64,000 nucleotides of DNA from Ichthyophis bannanicus. Lineage: Eukaryota > Chordata > Amphibia > Gymnophiona > Ichthyophiidae. The translations under genes and the position numbers were made by a program. Within the stretch, counting starts at the first letter, position 1. Each line of letters opens with the position of its first letter. The stretch covers positions 18,638,305 through 18,702,304 of the forward strand of contig CM066048.1 of assembly GCA_033557465.1 (NCBI GenBank), given 5' to 3'. Below the pieces are notes generated by a model, which was not told the DNA's origin, ran no database searches, and saw only the letters and a list, made by a program, of their open reading frames with translations. Of the stretch, positions 22,501-33,367 are shown one piece after another.

Positions 22501-23104
22501 GAGAGGTACTATCTCTTTAAAAAAAAAAAAAAAAAAAGGAAAAGGTCAAGCTGTGTCTTTAGTACCGGTCCTGCCTGCCTCTGATTTCCGGGGCTGTAGG
22601 CTCATAGTTAGGTCTCTCCCCCTGGACAGGACGGGGGAGAGCCCTTGTGCAGGACCGTGGCGTTATCCTCTGCTGCGGCAGGGGGAAACGCGTTGCCCTC
22701 AGAAGTAGCAGCAGTCTGACGGGAGGCTCGCCGGTGGTAGACTGCTCAGCTGGAAAAGCAGTCCCGTGGGCTGGAGCCCGTCAAAGATACGTAAGTCGGG
22801 GAAATCGGAGGACAGTGTATCCTTTTAAGGTGGTCTGGGAGCGGTCGTCTTTCCCTGACGGCCGCGCAGGCAGCCGCCTCCATTTCGGGGCTCAGGTGGC
22901 AGTTTTTGGCGCGCTTTTTAGCCGCGCGCTGGCGGCGGCGACCATTTTAAAGTCAGGGGCATCGTTATGCACAGCCCCAGATGGCGTTTTTCTTTTCTTA
23001 GTGCAGGAATTCGAGGGCTGAGTGGCGCCGTGCCTTAGGGTTCAGTGGAGCAGAGGTTTTTTGTTCTTTCAGATCTTCAGCCCCAGGGAGGAGTTTGGTT
23101 TGAA
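22501..23104 (+). other. DIRS copy B leader between the two insertions
   Basis: GC-rich sequence between the L1 and L2 insertions, with an A run at 22520-22538. It belongs to DIRS copy B by position. No protein domain is recognised. Confidence 0.6.
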
Positions 23105-26100
23105 AAAAAAACCCAATAAAAATAAATAAAATTGTTTATTGTTTACATCGCATTTACTATACCGCCTCCCATAACATCGAGGCGGTTTACAAATAAAGTC
23201 AATGTTTACAAAAAAGAAAAAGAAAAGAAATTACAATGATTGATAGCAAAGAGGAGAGTCAAGGTAGAAGACATACAAACAGAAAAAACAGAAAAGAGGT
23301 CTTCAGGTGGGGAAAGCCAGTGAAAAAAGATGAGTTTTAAGAAGGGAACGGAATTTGGGATAGGATTCTTCTGTACGGAGGTGGGTAGGGAGGGAATTCC
23401 AAAGAGAGGGTCCTAAGTAATAAAATGCCGATTTTCTGGTGGATTGCAAATGAGCTTTGGAAGGTGCTGGAAGGTGAAGATGGTTAATGTGGATAGATCG
23501 AAGACTACGGGAGGGGTTATGGTAAGTTAATAGATCTGAAAGGTAAGCAGGAGTTGAGTGATAAATGGCTTTGTGAGTTAGAGTGAGAAATTTGAATGAT
23601 ATCCGGTAGTCTAGTGGCAACCAGTGGAGGTGATAAAGTAAGGGGGTGACATGGTCACGTGGGGAAGCGTGGAGAATCATGCGAGCAGCTGTGTTTTTGG
23701 ATCAATTGAAGATGGTGTTTTTGGGATTGAGGAAGACCAGCAAAAATAGTGTTACAAAAGTCTAATCTTGTGATAACCAAGGAGAGGAGAAGAGTAGTGA
23801 GGGCCTGGGTGGATAGAAAGGGACGAACGGCACGAATTTGCCGAAGACAGAGAAAAGAACACCGAGAAACGTGAGAAATATGATCGTGAAAGTTAAGAGC
23901 GCTATCAAGAAACACCCCAAGGTAGCAAAGCTTAGATACTACAGTGATGGTGGCGCCTGCAAGGGATGGAGTGAGAGATGGGGCAGGAGAGGTGTGTGGG
24001 AACCAGATTTCAGCAGTCTTACTAACATTAAGCACTAAACAATTAGAAAAAAGCCAAGAGGAGATAGTGGACAAACAAATTTCCAGAGGTGATATATCGG
24101 GGTGGGACGAGGAAGTATGATGCAACAGAAGAATATCGTCTGCATAGAAGTAGCTAGAGATCCCGGCTTGTTGAATGATTAGCGCCAGAGGGGCAAGGAA
24201 AATGTTAAACAGTAAAGGAGCCAAAATGGAGCCCTGGGGGACACCACAAGGGAGTGGAAAATGATTGGAAAGTGAGTGGGAGGAGGAAACAGCAAAAGAC
24301 CGATGACAGTGAAACGAGTGAAACCAGTGATAGACTGACCCACGAATACCCGCATCCCGAAGACGAGAGAGAAGAAGAGCGTGATCCACCAAGTCGAAAG
24401 CTGCCGAGAGATCAAGTGATACTGCTATAGTGATGTGACCCTGGTCGTGAGAGGTATAGATTTCATTTAAGACAGCAGTGATTGTGGACTCGACACTAAA
24501 ACCAGGTCTGAAGCCGGATTGTCTGGGATGCAAGAACAATGTAGAGGCAAGATAGTGAGAAAGTTGTGAAAAGACCACCTTTTCTAAGAGTTTGGAAGAG
24601 AAGGGGAGATTGGACACAGGGCGATAGTGAGCAGGGACAGAAGGATCCAGGGTGGGTTGTTTTAGGAGAGGACGAACTGTGGCATGTTTCCAAGGAGTAG
24701 GGAAGGAACCTGAGGACAAACTAGAGTTAATGATGGTCAGCAGGGGTTGAAGTAGTGAGGCAGGAGGGTCAGAGAACCAAGAAGGAGGAATAGGATCTAA
24801 GACACAGGTTGTTTTCCGAGTGATAGACAATAAGTGAAGCAACTCTGATGAGGAAATAGGTAAGAAAGTAGACCAGGCGTGAGAAAGGCATGGAGAAAAT
24901 GGGGGAGAAACAGGAGGGGGGGAAGACAGAACTTGGGGACAATGAGGGAGAGAGGAACGAAGATTTTGAATTTTATCAGAGAAGAAGGTCGCCAGTGTGG
25001 TAGGACTAGGGGCTGTATCGAGATGTGAAGAGCCCGGAGCAGTAGAGGACTGCAAACTAGAAAGAGTATTCAAAGTGGCAAAGAGCTGATGGGATCTATT
25101 AGGGGCAGCTAGGATCATAGAGGAGTAAAAAGAGCATTTTGCCTTATGAATTGCAGAACGGTAGTGAGCGTGACAGGATTTGAATCTGTGGTACGAGTCA
25201 GCAGAGGGGGCCTTGCGCCAAAGATGCTCAGCTCTGCGTAAATGAGAACGAAGTAGAGAGAGCCCGGCGTGGTACCAAGACTGGTGAGTACGGCGCCGGG
25301 GTTTAAGAAGTCTAGTAGGAGCAACTTGGTCAAGGGTGCGTGACAGCTCGGTGTTCCAAGTTGTGACCTGAGAGGAGGGTGAGCAAGAAGCAAATTCAGA
25401 CGATAGGGGAGGAAGAGCTGCAGAAAAGGCCTGCATAATGGACGGGTTGAGGCGTCGAGAAAGAAGGGCAGGTGGAGAGAGGGGGAGGGGAGCCAAGGGA
25501 GGGGCCTGAAGAGTGAACAGAAGGTAGAAATGATCTGACCAGGGTATGGTGACGGCTGAAGGAGCTGAGATAGTATACAGAGAGGATACTGGGGAGATAA
25601 TTAAATCTAGAATGTGACCTGCAACATGAGTGGGTGTAGAGACGTGCTGAAATAGAGAGAGGTCCTGGAGGAGGGAAGAGAAGGCAGTATCCCTGGCTGA
25701 AGTAGGGGAATCGAAATGGACATTAAAATCACCCAGCAAGTGAAGCCGAGGAAATTGAAGGACCAAGTCAGAAACAGAGGCTAGAAAAGAATCCCAAATA
25801 GGCAAAGAGAAAGAAGGGGGAAGATAAATGAGAAGGAATTGAAGAGCGGGTAGACTGTTTAGTTGAAGTAAAAGAGACTCAGGGTACGTTAATGATACAG
25901 AGGAAATCTTAGAGAGGGGTAGCGAGGAGCGATAGATTACCGCAACCCCGCCGCCAGACCGGGCAATACGCGGGACGGATATAGCATCATAACCGGGCGG
26001 GAGACAACGCTGAAGGAGAGACTCCTCTCCCTCCTTAAGCCAGGTCTCGACCAAGAAAAGAGCATCAATGTGCTCTCGCTCAATAAGGTCATAGATTAAA

Positions 26101-26560
26101 GCAGATTTTGACCACAAGGACCAACAATTAAGCAAACTGAAGCGAAGGTGCGCTGGTGAAGTAGGCCTGGAAAGCAACGTGGAGGGAGACTGAGCAGAAT
26201 CTCTAAAGGGAGGGGTCAATACCACCGGGCGCAGATGAGCACGAAGCGGTGCCTCAGAGTGGAAAGTTAATGCAGAGGAGAGCAAAGGACGACGACCCCA
26301 CAGTACTGGGATGGCCGACATAACTGATGGAGACAGTAAGAGCAGCCAAAACGCGAGGCAAGTAATGAGACAAACGGAAAGATACTCACGACTGAGAGCA
26401 GCAGAAAGAACAGCATCAGAGGCACAAAGAAATGATGTAATAACCCTACGTAATGGGAAACACTCGTCGCCCGCGTCGTCACCCCAAGGAGCTCGCCCAA
26501 GGAGCACAGAGAAGAAATTACTACAGGTTTAATTAATTTTGGGGGAGTAGTAAAGGGCAC
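23105..26560 (-). mobile_element. L2-clade LINE, nearly full length, inserted in DIRS copy B leader
   Basis: A minus-strand element with 3' stem-loop (CCGCCTC / GAGGCGG, about 23160-23187) and AAATAAATAAAA-like tail at 23105-23130. It contains one long ORF2 with a single frameshift. The 5' end lies near 26540-26560; the exact point and any target duplication are not clear. Confidence 0.9.
23303..26507 (-). pseudogene. L2 ORF2 (endonuclease-reverse transcriptase), one frameshift
   Basis: A 950-residue open frame (26507 to 23655) continues after one shift near 23660-23700 into MILHASPRDHVTPLLYHLHW...KTHLFSLAFPT (to 23303). Endonuclease blocks: LNCWSLWSKSALIYDLI, LFLVETWL, GGGVAVIYRSS, LLGDFNVHFD and IPWSDHFYLLF (residues about 120-340). 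RT blocks: HYRPVSNLPFSSKLLEKVV, RQSGFRPGFS, LDLSAAFDLVDHALLL, CGVPQGSILAPLLFNIF and catalytic YFYADDILLL (about 620-800). All main motifs look intact, so this insertion is recent relative to its neighbours. A C-terminal zinc motif is not evident. Confidence 0.92.
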
Positions 26561-26592
26561 AATAGTTCCCCTCTTTGAGTGGGCTGTCCGAG

Positions 26593-28060
26593 ATGGCGTC
26601 CCGGCCCCAGTGTGTCCTCTGTGGTTCTCGCAGAGGCACGGTAGTGGATTCGGGGGTCTGCAGGGCTTGCGCTTCGGGGTCTGCCAACATGGAACGGCAG
26701 ATGGAAGCGAAGCCCGGCCCGGACCCTCAGCTGGGGGCAGTAGTTCCGGAAGAGGAGATGACTGTGGCTTCCACCCCGGGGGGTTCCCAGGAGGCGGTAG
26801 CTGGTCTGCCGGCATCTTTGCCGGCCATGGAGCCCACTTCCCAGTTTGGGGATTTCTGCCCTGATTTTGTGTTGCTTATGCATCAAGTCTTCTGCAGGCA
26901 GCGCCAAGGACTATTCCCGGAGGCCCTGCCTAGGGCTACGGCCACTCCGCAGTCAGGGGTAGCTGGCAGCAGGGCTATTTCTCCCAGGCCTTCGAGGAGA
27001 GCCCGGCCTCATGAGCGTTCGCCTTCGGTCGAGGAGGGGAATGGCTCGGAGGGGGCTGACCTAAATTTGGAAGCAGAGATGGAAGATTTAGAGGAGGGAG
27101 AAATTCAGGAACCGGAGGATCATCCGGAGAGAGGAGCTCTCGGCGCTTATTACGGAATCCCTCCAGATGTTGAACCTGGCGGCTGTCTCTCCGACTGAGG
27201 AGGTGGGGATTGAGGACCCCATCACCCAGGCGGAGAGGCAACCGCAAGTGGTGTTTCCGGTCCACCGGGTGGTGGATAAGATGATACAGGATGAATGGGA
27301 CCAGCCAGAGGCTGGCCTTCGGGGCGTCCAGACGATGAACAGGCTCTATCCTGTGGCGGATAAGGACAAGGAACGCTTTAAGTCCCCCCCCAAATTGATG
27401 CGGCAGTCTCAGCTGTTACCAAGAAGACCACTATCCCGGTGGAAGGTAGCGCCGCTTTAAAAGATGCACAGGATCGAAAGGTGGATGGGCTGTTGAAGCA
27501 GTCCTTTGAGGCCAATGCTTTGTCGTTGCAGGCTTCTATTTGTGGAGCTTGGGTGGCAAGGGCGTGCCTCCAGTGGTCTCAGCGTCTCCGGCAGTCCGCG
27601 CAGTTAGATCAGGAGGGGACTGCGGAGCTGGATCGGTTGGAGTCTGGTACCGCGTATTTGGCGGATGTTCATTACGATTTGATCAGAGCGCTCTCTAACA
27701 GCATGGCTTCCTTAGTGGTGGCTCGCCACTCCTTGTGGTTGCGGAATTGGGCAGCGGATGGATCTTCGAAATCCCGTCTCAGCAAGCTACCCTTTAAGGG
27801 CAAGCTGCTGTTTGGCGAGGATCTTGATAAGTTGGTTAAGGATTTGGGGGAGTCTAGGGCGGCAGACTTCCGGAGGACAAGCCCAAACAGGGGAAGTCCG
27901 CGCCAGCCTTTCGGGGCCAGTCCCGGAACTTTCGTAGGTTCCGTACATCTCGGCTGGGCGGGCCCCAGAGATGCAGATTTCCCGCCAAAGGCCAGGGGTT
28001 TCGAGGCTTTCGGGGAGCAGGTAAAGGTTTCTCAGGAGCCTCCCCCTCGTCCGGTAGAAA
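26593..28060 (+). pseudogene. DIRS copy B Gag
   Basis: Start chosen at the Met of MASRPQCVLCGSRR (26593), preceding a CxxC (CVLC) and a second CxxC (CRAC) that form a probable zinc knot in the first 35 residues. An acidic segment MEDLEEGEIQEPED follows. After a shift near 27170, EDPITQAERQPQVVFPVHRV; after a second near 27435, TKKTTIPVEGSAALKDAQDR, LLKQSFEANALSLQA, LESGTAYLADVHYDLI and LLFGEDLDKLVKDLGESR. These blocks recur in copies A and C. The basic C-terminus (FRRFRTSRLGG in another frame) is nucleic-acid-binding-like. Confidence 0.86.
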
Positions 28061-28093
28061 GCCACAATGAAGGTTTGTGGGTCCCGGTAGAAA

Positions 28094-28935
28094 GTGCTCT
28101 GGTGGGAGGAAGACTGTGGGAGTTTTTCTGCTTGGACCCAGATCACGACGGATCAGTGGGTGTTAGAGGTCATTCGCGAGGGGTATGCCCTAGAATTCGC
28201 GACACCGGTTCGGGATTCCTTTGTGATTTCTCCCTGCAGAAATCCAAAAAAGGCCCTGGCGATTCGCACGACTCTAGATAGCCTGTTACTTTTGGGGGCC
28301 ATCCGGCCGGTACCGTTACAAGATTGCGGGTTGGGTCGATACTCAATCTATTTCGTGGTGCCCAAAAAGGACGGATCTCTTCGCCCCATTTTGGATTTGA
28401 AGGGGGTAAATCAGTGTCTGTGAATACCTCACTTCAGGATGGAGACTTTCCGCTCCATTATTGTAGCGGTGCGCAAAGGAGAGTACTTGACCTCCCTGGA
28501 TCTCACGGAGGCGTATCTTCACATTCCAATCAGAGAGGCTCACCAAAGGTTCCTTCGCTTCGCCCTCCCATGGGGGCACTTTCAGTTTCAAGCCTTACCC
28601 TTCGGGCTGGCCACGGCACCGCGTACCTTCACCAAGATCATGGTGGTGGTGGCGGCGACGTTGCGAAAGGAAGGGATATTGGTCCATCCCTATCTCGACG
28701 ACTGGCTGATTCGGGCAAAGTCCGAAGCCGAGAGCGTTCGGGTGACAAGCAGGGTGGTACAATTCTTGTAGCATCTCGGTTGGGTGGTCAATTCAGCCAA
28801 GAGCCGACTGGTGCTGACGCAGGAGCTCGAATATCTAGGGGTGCGGTTCGACACCCGGTCTGGGGCGATGTTTCTGCCGCACCATCGGGCTCTGGGTTTG
28901 CGGCGCCTTCTCAGCAGGTTCCGTCGGCATGGGGG
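28094..28935 (+). pseudogene. DIRS copy B reverse transcriptase, two nonsense codons
   Basis: A single frame runs through the RT: TDQWVLEVIREGYALEF, GRYSIYFVVPKKDGSLRP, ILDLKGVNQCL, SLDLTEAYLHIPIREAHQ, GHFQFQALPFGLATAPR, HPYLDDWLIRAKSEAES (catalytic YLDDW) and YLGVRFDTRSG. Only two stops occur: TGA at 28421-28423 and TAG at 28769-28771; both fit single C-to-T changes from CGA and CAG. A shift follows near 28920. Confidence 0.9.
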
Positions 28936-29570
28936 TATCTGCGCGTTCTCGGGACTATGGCAGCGACTTTGGAAGTGGTGCCTTGGGCCAGGTTTCATAT
29001 GCGGCCCGTGCAGCATGCGCTTCTCTGCCGCTGGTCTCACCAGTCAGACTCGGTAGGCAAGCGTCTTCCATGCCCTCCACGGGTCAAGACAGCGATGCGG
29101 TGGTGGCTTCTGCAAGCGGGCATGCCTCTGGAACAGCCTGCCTGGATCCCGCTGATGACGGATGCGAGCCTCGCGGGATGGGGGGCACACTGTGGAAACC
29201 AGTATGTGCAGGGCGTGTGGTTCGTTCAGCAGAGCAGTTGGTCCATCAACCGGCTAGAGCTGAGGGCAGTGTGGCTGGCTCTCCAATCCTTCGAGGCAAC
29301 GGTGTCCGGCCGTGTGGTCAGAGTGCTGTCGGACAACTTGGCGACGGTAGCCTACATCAATCGGCAGGGGGGCACTGGCATCGTAGCTATGGAAGAGGAG
29401 GCGGAGTTTCTGTTCACTTGGGTGGAGAGGCGACTCCCAGCGCTCTCGGCGGCGCACATTGCGGGAAAAGACAATGTGACGGCGGATTATCTCAGCAGGG
29501 TACAGGTGGATGCTGGGGAATGGGAGCTCAATCCACAGGTGTTTGCTCAGATAGTCCACAGGTGGGGGCC
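28936..29570 (+). pseudogene. DIRS copy B RNase H
   Basis: Blocks: AMRWWLLQAGMPLEQP, PLMTDASLAGWGAHCGN (first catalytic Asp), WSINRLELRAVWLALQ (catalytic Glu), VLSDNLATVAYINRQGG (Asp), AHIAGKDNVTADYLSR (Asp). All four acidic residues are present in one open frame of about 200 residues. It degrades RNA template strands during replication. Confidence 0.9.
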
Positions 29571-29875
29571 GCCGATTTATGGATCTCATGGCAACCTTCC
29601 AGTCTGCAAAGATGAGCCGCTTCTTCAGCAGGCGGCGAGAGAGGATGTCAGAAGATCTCGACGCCTTGATGCAACCATGGCCGAGGGGCGGTTTTCTTTA
29701 CGTTTTTCCGCCTTGGGCGTTGATAGGGCGCATGGTACAGAGGATCGAGGCTCATCAAGGAAGAGTGTTGTTGGTGGCCCCGGACTGGCTGAGGCATCCG
29801 TGGTACGCGGATCTGGTTCGTCTGCTAGACGGGGAGCCTTGGAGGTTGCCGGAGTCGGTAGATCTGCTCGTCCAA
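29571..29875 (+). pseudogene. DIRS copy B methyltransferase-like segment
   Basis: Between RNase H and recombinase: MDLMATFQSAKMSRFFSRRR, ALMQPWPRGGFLYVFPPW, RVLLVAPDWLRHPWYADLV. DIRS elements are known to carry a DAM-like N6-adenine methyltransferase domain here. The FPPW motif could correspond to the DPPW motif of such enzymes, with Phe in place of Asp; whether it is catalytic is unknown. Confidence 0.6.
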
Positions 29876-30941
29876 GGTCCACTTCGAATGGCTCAGGTGG
29901 ATCAATTCTCGCTTATGGTTTGGCCATTGAAAGGGCTCGGTTGATGAAGAAAGGATATTTGGGGTCAGTGGTGACGACCCTGTTAAGAGCGAGAAAGAGG
30001 TCCACGTCTTTGGCCTATGTTCGCGTGTGGCGCATATTCGAGGACTGGTGCTCGCGACGTCAGGTGCGGGCAGCTACGGCCTCGGTGCCCGTGGTGTTGA
30101 GTTTCCTTCAGGACGGTTTTGACAAGAGTTTGGCAGCCAGTTCGTTGAGAGTGCAACTGGCAGACCTGGCCTGCTATAGGGGCAGGTGCAGAATGTGTCA
30201 TTGGGGGCTCACGTGGATGTGTTACGCTTCCTAATGGCCGTCTCGAGGATGCGGCCCTGTCTCAACCTGGTGTTGGGGGCTTTGGTTAAGGAGCCCTTTG
30301 AGCCATTGAATAAGGCTACTGTAAAGTATTTGATGTTGAAGATGGTGTTTTTAGTGGCTATTTGTTCAGCGAGAAGAATTTCAGAGTTGCAGGTGCTGTC
30401 TTGCAGGGAACCGTTTCCGGTCTTTTCTAAGGAAAAGGTAGTATTGCGCCCGGTGCCGTCCTTTCTGCCTAAAGTCGTCTCTCCGTTTCATCTGAATCAG
30501 ACTGTCTCTCTGCCTTCCGCCGCAGAGTCCCCCCCCCCCCCCGAGGCCAGCACCAGGAATCTGCGGCGGTTGGACATTAAGAGGGCGCTGAGGCGTTATT
30601 TGCAGGTATCCGAGTCCTGTTCGTGTTGTTTTGGGGGGCCTCGCAAGGGCGAAGCGGTAGCGAAGGCCTCCATTGCTAGGTGGATTAGGGAAGCGATTGC
30701 ATCGGCGTACCTGCTACAGGGCCGCTCAGTGCCACCGGGATTGCGTGTGCACTCTACTAGAGCGCAGGCAGCCTCTTGGGCTGAGCACGGCTTGGTCCCT
30801 CCGGGGGACATCTGCAGGGCAGCAACGTGGTTGTCTCTGCACACATTCAGCAAGCATTATCGTCTGGACATGCTGGCAGCGAGGGATGCCTCTTTCGGTT
30901 CCGTGGTTTTGCGAGCTGGTTTGGTAGGTCCCGCCCATTGA
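29876..30941 (+). pseudogene. DIRS copy B tyrosine recombinase
   Basis: SAM-like N-terminal part AYGLAIERARLMKKGYLGS, TSLAYVRVWRIFEDWC (frame 1), then after a shift near 30190 the catalytic part MVFLVAICSARRISELQVLS (first catalytic Arg), VPSFLPKVVSPFHLNQT, LRVHSTRAQAASWAEHG (HxxR box) and LHTFSKHYRLD (nucleophile Tyr). The C-terminus ends at 30941, about 20 bases before the internal complementary region. A C run (30531-30542) lies in a spacer. Except for the one shift, the domain looks functional. Confidence 0.9.
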
Positions 30942-30960
30942 ACACTGCTCTGTTACATCC

Positions 30961-31054
30961 CAGAGGTGGAGGACTGAACTGTAGGAACGATAAGGAATGA
31001 TAATTACACTTACCTGGTAATTGTAGTTCCTTGAGTGACGACAGTTCAGTCCTC
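30961..31054 (+). repeat. DIRS copy B internal complementary region
   Basis: 30961-30995 is the complement of the left end 20559-20593 with one difference. 30998-31054 (57 bases) is the perfect reverse complement of the right end 31417-31473. The region therefore joins complements of both termini, which defines the DIRS replication model. Confidence 0.96.
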
Positions 31055-31321
31055 AGTCCCGCCCAGTGTTGAGAGGGTAGAGGCGATGCCGGTGGACGCG
31101 TCGATGCAGTGACAGGTAGGTGCGTTAGGTAGAGGCTCTAGCCATTTTTTTTCTTCCTCTGGTCTCTCTTTCTGGAGGGGTCAGGTGGGAGCGGTACTAA
31201 GCAGAGTTTGGGTCCTTGGTTCGGTGGTTTACATATTTAGTTAGTTGCAGTGGCTGAGGCTACATTAGTTTGATTGGCTACTTATTTGTTGCTCCTTTGA
31301 GTCTGCTTTTGTCAATAGTTC
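31055..31321 (+). other. DIRS copy B segment between complementary region and right repeat
   Basis: Non-coding; T-rich near 31145-31155. No gene is recognised. Confidence 0.6.
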
Positions 31322-31473
31322 ACTGGAGAAGGTGGGAGTGTGCACCAGACTACATCCAGTGACGTCAGGAATTTGACAGGTCCAGGCTGTAGGAGGTGGT
31401 GCACAACCCAGAGGTGGAGGACTGAACTGTCGTCACTCAAGGAACTACAATTACCAGGTAAGTGTAATTATCA
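31322..31473 (+). repeat. DIRS copy B right inverted terminal repeat
   Basis: 31322-31430 pairs with the left repeat, and 31417-31473 pairs perfectly with 30998-31054. CR1 text resumes at 31474. Confidence 0.93.
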
Positions 31474-31645
31474 TATAATGCCTATGTATGGCTCCATGGT
31501 GCGACCACACACTGAATATTGTGTGCAATTCTGGTCACCATATCTTAAAAGATATGCCAGCAGAATTAGAAAAGGTACAGAGAAGAGTGACCAAAATGGT
31601 AACGGGAATGAAAGGATATTCCTACGAGGAAAGGCTTAAAAGGTT
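31474..31645 (+). mobile_element. CR1 LINE copy C, third part
   Basis: It reads [26 protein letters not shown] and [20 protein letters not shown] across frames, resuming exactly where 20558 stopped. It ends in LELF and abuts an L2-type tail. Confidence 0.88.
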
Positions 31646-32113
31646 GGAACTCTTCGCCTCCTCTGGCCCTTTTCAAATCCAGGCTGAAAACTCGCCTCTT
31701 CGCTGCCACTTTCGGATCTTGACTCACCTAATCTCTCTTGTTTCCTTACCATTCCCCCTAGATGTATCCCTGGCTACACCTACTGTATTGTCTGTCTTGA
31801 CTAGATTGTAAGCTCAGATGAACAGGTACTGTCTCTTACATGTGTCTGTGCAGTGCTGCGAATGTCAAGTTCCTGGAGGAAAAGGTCCATAAACCATTAT
31901 TAAGAAGGGACCCAGGATATCAATGCTTGAACCAATACAAGCATTGTGGAACCTGTGTCCCTTGGGGAAACTGCTAGGTACATATGACCTAGATTGGCCA
32001 CTGTTGGAAACAGAATACTGGGCTTGATGGACCTTGGTCTGACCCAGTATGGCATATCTTATGTTCTTATAATGTCTTGTAGCACTATACAAATGCTCAA
32101 TAGTAGTAGTAGT
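31646..32113 (+). mobile_element. L2-type LINE 3' end with TAG-repeat tail
   Basis: A C-terminal SGPFQIQAENSPLR-like reading, then a 3' UTR with TTGACTAGATTGTAAGCTC and TGCAGTGCTGCG, then GTAGCACTATACAAATGCTC and a TAG repeat at 32098-32113. It is the same family, in opposite orientation, as 34474-34921. A CR1 tail (31866-32068) splits it. Confidence 0.82.
31866..32068 (+). mobile_element. CR1 LINE 3' end nested in the L2 tail
   Basis: It begins at KFLEEKVHKPLL-type text and ends TATGGCATATCTTATGTTC. The flanks carry a 6-base duplication AATGTC at 31860-31865 and about 32070-32075. Confidence 0.85.
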
Positions 32114-32337
32114 CCCAGATGGAATCCTGGCTACAAATCAATCTGCTGGAGCTCTGGGCGATTATTTCTGGCTCTCCGAGACTTCCACCACCGGCTGCGG
32201 TGCTGATCCAGACCGACAACCAGGTCACAATGTTCTACGTGAACAAACAAGGGGGAACGGGGTCATACCCCCTCTATCGGGAGGCAGTAGCCCTCTGCTG
32301 CTATGCAGCACGCAGAAGAATGCTCCTAAGGGTGGTT

Positions 32338-32795
32338 TAGAACATAAAATATGCCATACTGGGTCAGACCAAGGTCCATCAAGCCCAGTATCCTGTTTCC
32401 AACAGTAGCCAATCTAGGTCATAAGTACCTAGTAGTTTCCCCAAAAGACACAGGTTTCTCAATGTTTGTACTGGGTCAAGCATTGATATCCCATGTCCCT
32501 TTTAATAATGGTTTATGGACCTTTCCTCCAGGAACTTGTCCAAACTTTTTTTTTAAACCCAGCTACACTAACAACTTTTACTACATCCTCCGGTAACAAA
32601 TTTCAGAGTTTGATTACACGTTGAGTGAAAAAATATTTTCTTTTATTAGTCTTAAATAGTTTACCCTGTAGCTTCATTGCAAGTCCCCTAGTCTTTCTAT
32701 ATTCTGATAACGTAAACAATCGATCTACATTTACCTGTTCCACTCTGTTCATTAATTTATAGACTTCTATCATATCTCCCCTCAGCCGTCTCTTC
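32338..32795 (-). mobile_element. CR1 LINE 3' end nested in DIRS copy D
   Basis: A minus-strand CR1 C-terminus ([35 protein letters not shown]) and 3' UTR ending at about 32338 in TATTTTATGTTC. It separates the DIRS RNase H halves. Confidence 0.88.
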
Positions 32796-33187
32796 CAGGC
32801 CAAGACAATGCCCTGGCGGACAAGCTGAGCAGAGTCCTCCAGCTGCACGAGTGGCGCCTGGATCCTGAAGTAGCCTCCCGGCTGTTTTGCCTCTGGGGCA
32901 TCCCCCTGGTGGACCTGTTTGCCAGTCCAGACAACATGCAGTTGCCCCGCAGCTGCTCCCACCAGCCTCGCCCATCCGATGTGGCAGCAGATGTGTTCCT
33001 CATCACATGGACGGAAGGCTGCCTGTACGCCTTCCCACCAACACCTCTGGTCACCAAGACCCTATTTAAGGTCCAGTGCGACAGAGCATCACTAATGCTG
33101 ATAGCTCCTCAGTGGCCCAAGCAACCCTGGTTCCCACTGCTCCTTTCCCTATCAGCGGCATCGCCGATTTCCCCTGGGCCAAGCACC

Positions 33188-33367
33188 AGGGCTACTCTCA
33201 CAGGATCAGGGCGCTCTCCTGAGACCCCAACCTGGAGTCTCTGTCACTCACAGCTTGGTTGCTGAAAGGCTACTCTCACAGGAGCAGGGCTCTCTCCTGA
33301 GACCCCAAGCCATGAGTGACAAAGACCCCAATCTGGGGTCTCTGTCACTCACAACTTGGCTGCTGAA
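33188..33367 (+). repeat. Tandem duplication in DIRS copy D
   Basis: Two units, 33188-33267 and 33268-33367, share GGCTACTCTCACAGGA, CTCTCCTGAGACCCCAA and GTCTCTGTCACTCACA. The second has about 20 extra bases (AGTGACAAAGACCCC region). Confidence 0.9.

Larger units (their letters stand above)
20559..31473 (+). mobile_element. DIRS retrotransposon copy B (best preserved, interrupted by L1 and L2)
   Basis: Left terminus at 20559 and right terminus at 31473 lie inside one CR1 sequence, which continues from GATATT to TATAATGCC without a duplicated target, as expected for tyrosine-recombinase integration. The order is left repeat, [L1 20826-22487], leader, [L2 23105-26560], Gag, RT, RNase H, methyltransferase-like, recombinase, internal complementary region 30961-31054, right repeat. 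Without the two insertions it would be about 5.8 kb. Its frames are broken by a handful of shifts and two nonsense codons in RT. Confidence 0.93.
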
